Assembly (NCBI RefSeq): GCF_900005765.1
Contig: NC_041683.1
Span: 434,001 to 498,000 of the forward strand
Length of the DNA: 64,000 bases
Reading direction: 5' to 3'
DNA from: Plasmodium relictum
Taxonomy: Eukaryota; Apicomplexa; Aconoidasida; Haemosporida; Plasmodiidae
Shown: piece by piece, positions 58,686 to 64,000 of the stretch
How the letters are laid out: every line of letters starts with the position of its first letter
Position numbering within the stretch: the first letter of the stretch is position 1
Made by a program: the position numbers and the translations under genes
Notes under the pieces: generated by a model
Told to the model about the DNA's origin: nothing
The model's database searches: none
What the model saw: only the letters and a program-made list of their open reading frames with translations

Positions 58686-58810
58686 CTTCATTTAAATAAT
58701 ATAACATAGTTCTAAGTATTTAAGCCTTATATATTTTATTTTGATTTTACCACTTTTTCTAATTTCGCAAAAATAGCTTCTCCATGTTTCTGATATTTAT
58801 TTTTTGACAT
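57701..58810 (-). CDS. TRAPPC3: TRAPP subunit Bet3/TRAPPC3
   Basis: There are six exons (high to low): 58810-58751, 58612-58515, 58443-58344, 58195-58013, 57905-57822 and 57739-57701, GT-AG and in phase, 564 nt and 187 residues, close to the usual Bet3 length. Conserved blocks appear in order: ELLSLTYGALVSQLLKDLE, VNEQLEKMGYNIGIRLIEEF, CEDFEETVEVIAKVAFKMFL, NPLSDFVELP and SLLCGVIKGALEQ. Cys74 sits where the acylated cysteine of Bet3 lies (Cys68 in human, by recollection). Bet3 is the dimer-forming core of TRAPP complexes, which tether ER-derived vesicles and activate Rab1-type GTPases at the Golgi. The last exon is only 39 bp. Confidence 0.95.
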
Positions 58811-60345
58811 TTTTTTTCTCTAAATTACACAATATTATTTTTTTACATAATTTTACTTGTAAATTATTACACAATTTTTCTTTTGAAAATTAAAATTTTA
58901 AAAATTTTATAAAGAAAATATATGGGAAAAAAATTTATTTTTTTATTTATTTATGTTGAAAATAATTATTATATATATGTAACGCAAAAAATAAATTTAA
59001 ATTATACGAAAATCATTTTATTAAAATTATTCTTTTATATAATAAATTATGATTCCTTATATGTGCTTATTTAAAACTACATTTGTATTTATTATATATT
59101 GTGAAATTTTAAATATTTTTTACATCAAAAAAATGTGTTCTTTTTTTAAAATTACATTTTTTTATTTAACATAACGGATAAGTTTTATTCTTGCAGGTAT
59201 ATATTATAACAGAGAATTTTTAAGAATAAAATTTTATTTTTTTTCTTATATTTTCTTAATAGAAAAAAAAAAAAAATTAGTACGAAGTTTTTGAAGTTTT
59301 TTTTTTTTTTTTTTCAAATTATTATTTTATATTTATTATATGAATTTATTTTAAATTTAAATAAGTTTTCAATTTTTTTTTCTTTTTTATATTAATTTTT
59401 GCGAAATTGTATGAAATGTGAATAATGTTTAAAGTTTTGTCCAATAATAACTTTTTATGATTATTTCACAATTATTTTATAGAAATGGAATTGCAAATTT
59501 TTGCAAAGTTATACTTTGTTTTTACTTTACAGAAAATTTCTCTTTTTTTTTAGTTGTACTTCTAATTAAAGGAATATATAAAATACTACCTTTAAAGGAA
59601 ATAATAAAAAAATATGTATATATATTTATTTATTTATTACAAAGTAGTTCTTGATTTCTTTATTTGTGAGATAATATTTAAAAAAAAAATGTGTAAAATT
59701 CTACATTTAGAGGAAATAGTAAAAAATGTGTATTTTTTTTAAAAGAGACTATATATGTTTTTTTAATTTCTTAAGATCAATATAAAAAAAAAGGTTTCTC
59801 CATTTCTAAATATTAGTAAAAAAAAGTCAAAACAGTTTTAATTTTAACTGTATTAAATAAAAAATTGAGAAAATTATTTTATTTTTAAATAGTATCAAAA
59901 AAATCAAAAAAAAAAAAATGTGGCTTTTATCTTAAAATTTATAAAAAGAAATTCAAAAAATAGTTCCATTTTTAAGTTGTAAAAAAAAAATTTTTTTTGC
60001 ATCTATAAGTTGCAATGAAAAAAAAAGAAAAAATTGTAAAGCTGTTGTTTTATAATTTTAATTTTAATTAATAAAAAAAAAAAAAAGATCCTTATTATTT
60101 ATTTAAAAAAAAAAAAAATGTAAAGGAATTTTATTATTAAACACAAATAAATGTATATGTAACATTTTTGTCATTAAATTTTAGTTATAAATCAAAATTG
60201 TGCATGCCTAGAAAAAAAAGAAAAAAAAACTTTAGAATTAATCTGTGAACTGTTTAAAATAAGTTGGAAACTTTAAAATTTTTTTTTAAGAATTTAATGA
60301 TACATATATATATATAAGTATATATATAAGAGAAATAAAAAAAAA
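58811..60345. other. Divergent intergenic region (TRAPPC3 / RCC1 gene)
   Basis: This 1.5-kb spacer between two divergent starts should contain both promoters. The segments at 59575-59625 and 59690-59740 are imperfect direct copies about 115 bp apart (common core CTACNTTTANAGGAAATA). The plus-strand frame at 59457-59654 has no recognisable product. Confidence 0.55.
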
Positions 60346-63300
60346 ATGTATAAATTATGTGATTTAAAAAAAAAAAGTGAAGCAAAAATAAAAAAATGTT
60401 ATGAATTAAACAGTGAAGACACTAATGATAATGAAGATAATAACATTCTAAATATAAGGAGAAAAATTTTTTCTCATCATAATATATTAGATCAATTAGC
60501 TATCTTAAATAAAAAAAAAAAAACTTCTATTGAAGAAAATGATGTTTGGGATGTTATATCAAATATATCCAATTATTCTTCTGATAATAACAAAGAAACA
60601 GAAAAAAAAAAAATCTTAATTTGTTTAGGTAATAATAACTTTGGTCAGCTAGGTTTTGATGAAAATGACTGGATAGGATATATAGATTTTTCAACTGTCG
60701 TTATTAATAAAAATAAATCGGGTCCATTTGACGAAAAAAATAAAAAGAGTAAGGAGTTTAATGCTATAACAAATAAATTAAAAAAAAGGAGAAATTCTAT
60801 GTATAATAACTATTTGCGCAATAATCTATGCAATAATGAAATATATAATAAAATATTAACAAGTTTGCCAAACGATTTTCATTTATCAACTATAGAAAAA
60901 AATAAAAATAAAAATAAAACTAGAAAAAATAAAAATGATGATATCAGTAATTATAATAATAATAAGATTGATAGTTATAATAGTGATGATATAAATAACA
61001 ATATTAGTGATATTAATAATAATTCTAATAATGATGATAAGTTAATTTATGGCAATAAAAATGATGAAAATAATTGTAATGATAATAAAAATCATGTTGA
61101 AAATTTAAGAGAAATAAAATTAAAAAAAAATAATAATGAAGTAGCCAATATTAAAGTGGATTATATTTCTAATAATCAAAAGTATTTTATTACTAATAAT
61201 AATTTGAAGAGGAATAAATATAAGGAAAGTGTGATGGGAAAAAAAAAATTTTTTTCTGAAAATGAAATGAATTATAAAGAATTCAAAGAAAAATTAAAAC
61301 AATATGATGATTTCCTAAATATGAATGAAAAAGAAATTAGTAGCAATAACAATAAAATAAAATTAAAAAATGAAGAGAACAATTTATTTATTCCTCAAAT
61401 AATTAAATGCGGGAAGTATCATTCTGCTGTTGTTAGTGAAAATGGTTTTGTTTGTTTATGGGGATTAAACTACTATGGCCAGCTAGGAATAGATCCTAGA
61501 AACTCTATTTATACATGCTATAAAAAAACGAAATTTAGAAAATTTAAAAAAAAGAAAAAAGAAAAATGCTGTCCACTAATCCAAAAGGAGAAAACAATTT
61601 TATCTCCATATATATATAAATTAGTACCTTTAAAGCAATTTGGTTACAAACATAAAGTAAAAAATATTAGTTTAGGAGCATTTCATACTTTAATATTATC
61701 TTACGATGGTTATATTTTTACTTTTGGTTGTAATAAAAAATCTCAACTAGGATTACCCGACTATTATAATAAAAAAATTTCTTACACAAGTAAGCCTTTT
61801 CTAATTCCTATTAATAATAATTCAAATAGAATTTTAAAATCTTATAACGATAAAAAAAATAAAAAATCTTTCTTCTCAACCAACATGATTTATTCTAAAA
61901 TTGTTCATCCAATTATATACATAACTTGTGGAACATACAATAGTGGTATTATCGACGCAAATAAAAAACTGTGGTTATGGGGATGGAATCAATTTGGGCA
62001 AATTGATAACTCTTATATAAATGAGAAAATAAAAAGAAGAGAAAAGAAAGAAAAGGAAAAATATGAAATAAGCACAAAAAATAATATAAGAAAATTACAA
62101 AAAATAAAGAATTTAAAAAAAAAGAAACCTTATGGGAATATAGAAAATTATCAAAAAAAAGAAAAGATAAATAACAAAAATGTCAATATACCAAGAAATA
62201 TAAAGATAAAAAAAAAAAAAATCATACAAGTCAGCTTAGGTAAATATCATAGTTTGTGCTTAACAGAAGATGAATCTATTTATGTATGGGGATATCTGAA
62301 TAAAGAAGAAAACGAAAAATGTTGTTGTATTTCATCTAATAATTATTATAAAAATGTAACAACAGTAACAAAAATAAAAATTTTAAGTAATTTACATATA
62401 TCAAGTATTACTTCTTCTAGTACACATGTAGTCTTTGTTGCACCTATAAAGTATGTAAATGAGAAAAATACTTTTATGAAATTAAATAAAATTTGGAATA
62501 AATCAAATATAGTCAAAAAAGCTGGTGACACTTTTAGATATAATATATTGTCAAAAAATGAGAATAATAATGAAACATTTTTGAAATATGATCCTTACAA
62601 TTTCTTAAATAGAGGAGGAGACAATGTATTTTATATAAAGTATACGGATTTATATCACTTAATAAATTTCAACGAAAATGTAAATAAAGTGGATAATTTA
62701 TGTAACGCTTATCCAATTATGAATGATGATATTTATTATAACAATAAAAATAATATTTTAAAAAATAATCTTTTTAGTCAATACTTAGATAAATCTAGAA
62801 GTAATCTTAAAATAGAAAATATATTAAAACCGTTATTCTTTACTCACAGTTATAATTTTCCTGAAATAAATTCTTTACAAATATTTCAAGTTGGTATTGG
62901 AAAGAATTTTTGTATTTTTATGACATCGTCCCCTTCTATAAATAAAATTTTGAATAATAAAAAAATTGATTATATAAACAACATTTGTTCTTTAGGTTTA
63001 CTTAGAAATAAAATACCTGAAAGAAATATATTCGTTATAGGAAAATCGGATTATAATCAATTATGTTTGCCTGGTAATAGTAAGCATACAGATAGTCCTA
63101 TTTATTTAGATAAAAATAAGTTAATAGATGAAGTGCTAAAAAGAAATAAAAAATGTAATTTCTTAAATATATCTAATAAAAAAAAGTATTCAGATCAAAT
63201 TAGCTACAATAATAAATTACTTTACTTAAAAAAATATGAAGAAAGAATAAAAAAAAGTATAGCAAATTGCAACTTATTATATAATGATTTTCATCGACAT

Positions 63301-64000
63301 AAATTTTCCTTAATTATTGATACGAGTAATTCAAATAAAAATTATCGTCCTTATAAATTAAATGAATCAAATTTAAGTGTTTCTGGTCAAAATAAAAAAT
63401 CAATATCTTATACTCAATCATTAAGAAATAGAGACAGTAATAATAATTTTAATCTAATAACATATATAGAAAAAGAAGATTTAAAAATAGATGAAAATTA
63501 TGTAGAAAAATACTACAAAACAGATTTGAAAAGTAAACACATTGCCTCTATTATAGAAGATCGGGAAAAAAGTATTGATGATAATTCTAAAAAAATAGAT
63601 AAATACAATTTTTCATTTAATTTATTAAATAAAAAATACTCTAAAAATTCTTTTAATTCTCATATGCAAGAATTAGGTGATAGTTTAAACGAAAAATTAA
63701 ACACAGAATTAGAAAGTGAAGATGCTATTTCTTTTAGATTTCAGTGTGATAATATGAAAGAAAATAAAAAAGAAAAATTACTCCATTTAATTAAAAACCA
63801 AGGATATGTAAATTTACTGAATCAGGATGCAGATGTTAACAGCGAAAAATCAAATGAAAAGTCAATCAATAGTGATTTTGAAATAACTGAAACAAACCAC
63901 AATCCTTTTGAAGAATTTTATGAATGTTCTTCTCATAAAATATTATGTACGAATTTAAATTTAAATACTAATGATAAAGAAAACATCAAAAAAGGAGAAC
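60346..64000 (+). CDS. RCC1-repeat (beta-propeller) protein, 3' end outside window
   Basis: One frame stays open from the ATG at 60346 to the window edge, 1,218 codons, so the C-terminus is missing. RCC1-type blades are recognisable at about residues 88 (CLGNNNFGQLGF), 353 (IIKCGKYHSAVVS ... WGLNYYGQLGID), 438 (ISLGAFHTLILS ... FGCNKKSQLGLP), 522 (ITCGTYNSGIID ... WGWNQFGQID), 624 (VSLGKYHSLCLTEDES ... VWGY), 685, 845 and 891 (FVIGKSDYNQLCLPGN). Together they can account for one seven-bladed propeller spread over some 900 residues by Lys/Asn-rich inserts, the largest at about 105-340. RCC1-fold proteins range from the Ran exchange factor to scaffolds. Long inserts and a long tail argue against a plain Ran-GEF. 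The most 3' part is low complexity and no second domain is visible before the edge. Confidence 0.85.
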   Translation, partial: MYKLCDLKKKSEAKIKKCYELNSEDTNDNEDNNILNIRRKIFSHHNILDQLAILNKKKKTSIEENDVWDVISNISNYSSDNNKETEKKKILICLGNNNFGQLGFDENDWIGYIDFSTVVINKNKSGPFDEKNKKSKEFNAITNKLKKRRNSMYNNYLRNNLCNNEIYNKILTSLPNDFHLSTIEKNKNKNKTRKNKNDDISNYNNNKIDSYNSDDINNNISDINNNSNNDDKLIYGNKNDENNCNDNKNHVENLREIKLKKNNNEVANIKVDYISNNQKYFITNNNLKRNKYKESVMGKKKFFSENEMNYKEFKEKLKQYDDFLNMNEKEISSNNNKIKLKNEENNLFIPQIIKCGKYHSAVVSENGFVCLWGLNYYGQLGIDPRNSIYTCYKKTKFRKFKKKKKEKCCPLIQKEKTILSPYIYKLVPLKQFGYKHKVKNISLGAFHTLILSYDGYIFTFGCNKKSQLGLPDYYNKKISYTSKPFLIPINNNSNRILKSYNDKKNKKSFFSTNMIYSKIVHPIIYITCGTYNSGIIDANKKLWLWGWNQFGQIDNSYINEKIKRREKKEKEKYEISTKNNIRKLQKIKNLKKKKPYGNIENYQKKEKINNKNVNIPRNIKIKKKKIIQVSLGKYHSLCLTEDESIYVWGYLNKEENEKCCCISSNNYYKNVTTVTKIKILSNLHISSITSSSTHVVFVAPIKYVNEKNTFMKLNKIWNKSNIVKKAGDTFRYNILSKNENNNETFLKYDPYNFLNRGGDNVFYIKYTDLYHLINFNENVNKVDNLCNAYPIMNDDIYYNNKNNILKNNLFSQYLDKSRSNLKIENILKPLFFTHSYNFPEINSLQIFQVGIGKNFCIFMTSSPSINKILNNKKIDYINNICSLGLLRNKIPERNIFVIGKSDYNQLCLPGNSKHTDSPIYLDKNKLIDEVLKRNKKCNFLNISNKKKYSDQISYNNKLLYLKKYEERIKKSIANCNLLYNDFHRHKFSLIIDTSNSNKNYRPYKLNESNLSVSGQNKKSISYTQSLRNRDSNNNFNLITYIEKEDLKIDENYVEKYYKTDLKSKHIASIIEDREKSIDDNSKKIDKYNFSFNLLNKKYSKNSFNSHMQELGDSLNEKLNTELESEDAISFRFQCDNMKENKKEKLLHLIKNQGYVNLLNQDADVNSEKSNEKSINSDFEITETNHNPFEEFYECSSHKILCTNLNLNTNDKENIKKGE

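Noticed and set aside
59457-59654. 65-residue plus-strand frame with a Cys/Phe-rich hydrophobic stretch
   Set aside because: No conserved motif and of a length that arises by chance in this composition; it sits in a divergent promoter spacer.

Overview
The window is nuclear DNA of a malaria parasite (Plasmodium or a very close haemosporidian). The whole window is extremely A+T-rich. Genes are long and rich in Lys and Asn with low-complexity inserts, many short introns end in T-tract-AG, long A/T homopolymers separate the genes, and a cdc2-related kinase of the Plasmodium CRK1 type is present. I cannot fix the species from sequence alone. No rRNA, tRNA, CRISPR array, transposon or virus-like element was seen.

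Layout, left to right. 1-7371 (+) is the 3' part of a giant VPS13-like lipid-transfer protein cut by the window edge. 8038-9938 (-) is a 12-exon gene, rebuilt here by splicing, for a 296-residue MEMO1 homologue. 10755-14381 (-) is a four-exon coiled-coil gene ending in about 570 residues of four-residue (12-bp) repeats with a 120-bp higher-order unit. 15282-17437 (+) is a six-exon gene for a short protein with an N-terminal chorein domain. 18075-20660 (-) encodes the CDK11/PITSLRE-like kinase CRK1.

22360-24558 (+) and 25214-39538 (+) are two neighbouring genes for ASH/MSP-type proteins. The second is a ten-exon, roughly 4,245-residue CFAP47-like axonemal protein with a calponin-homology-like segment. 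40548-43859 (-) encodes a SAPS-domain regulator of PP6/Sit4-type phosphatase. 46797-48086 (+) is eIF3m. 49274-51040 (-) is an unassigned Lys/Asn-rich protein carrying a PNRC/Edc1-like proline motif. After a 5.9-kb gene-free stretch come 56957-57568 (+), a three-exon LSm protein resembling NAA38, and 57701-58810 (-), a six-exon TRAPPC3/Bet3, arranged tail to tail 132 bp apart. 60346-64000 (+) is the start of a large RCC1-repeat protein that runs off the right edge.

The genes do not form an operon. Most are housekeeping functions: lipid transfer, vesicle tethering, translation initiation, phosphatase and kinase control. The CFAP47-like pair points to the flagellum of the male gamete. The most interesting items are the stand-alone chorein-N protein close to a VPS13-like gene, the four-residue repeat arrays in two neighbouring genes, the adjacent ASH-domain pair, the candidate Dcp1-binding motif, a three-copy 38-bp repeat in a divergent promoter region, a 66-bp hairpin between convergent genes, and the 5.9-kb desert with its C10 tract.
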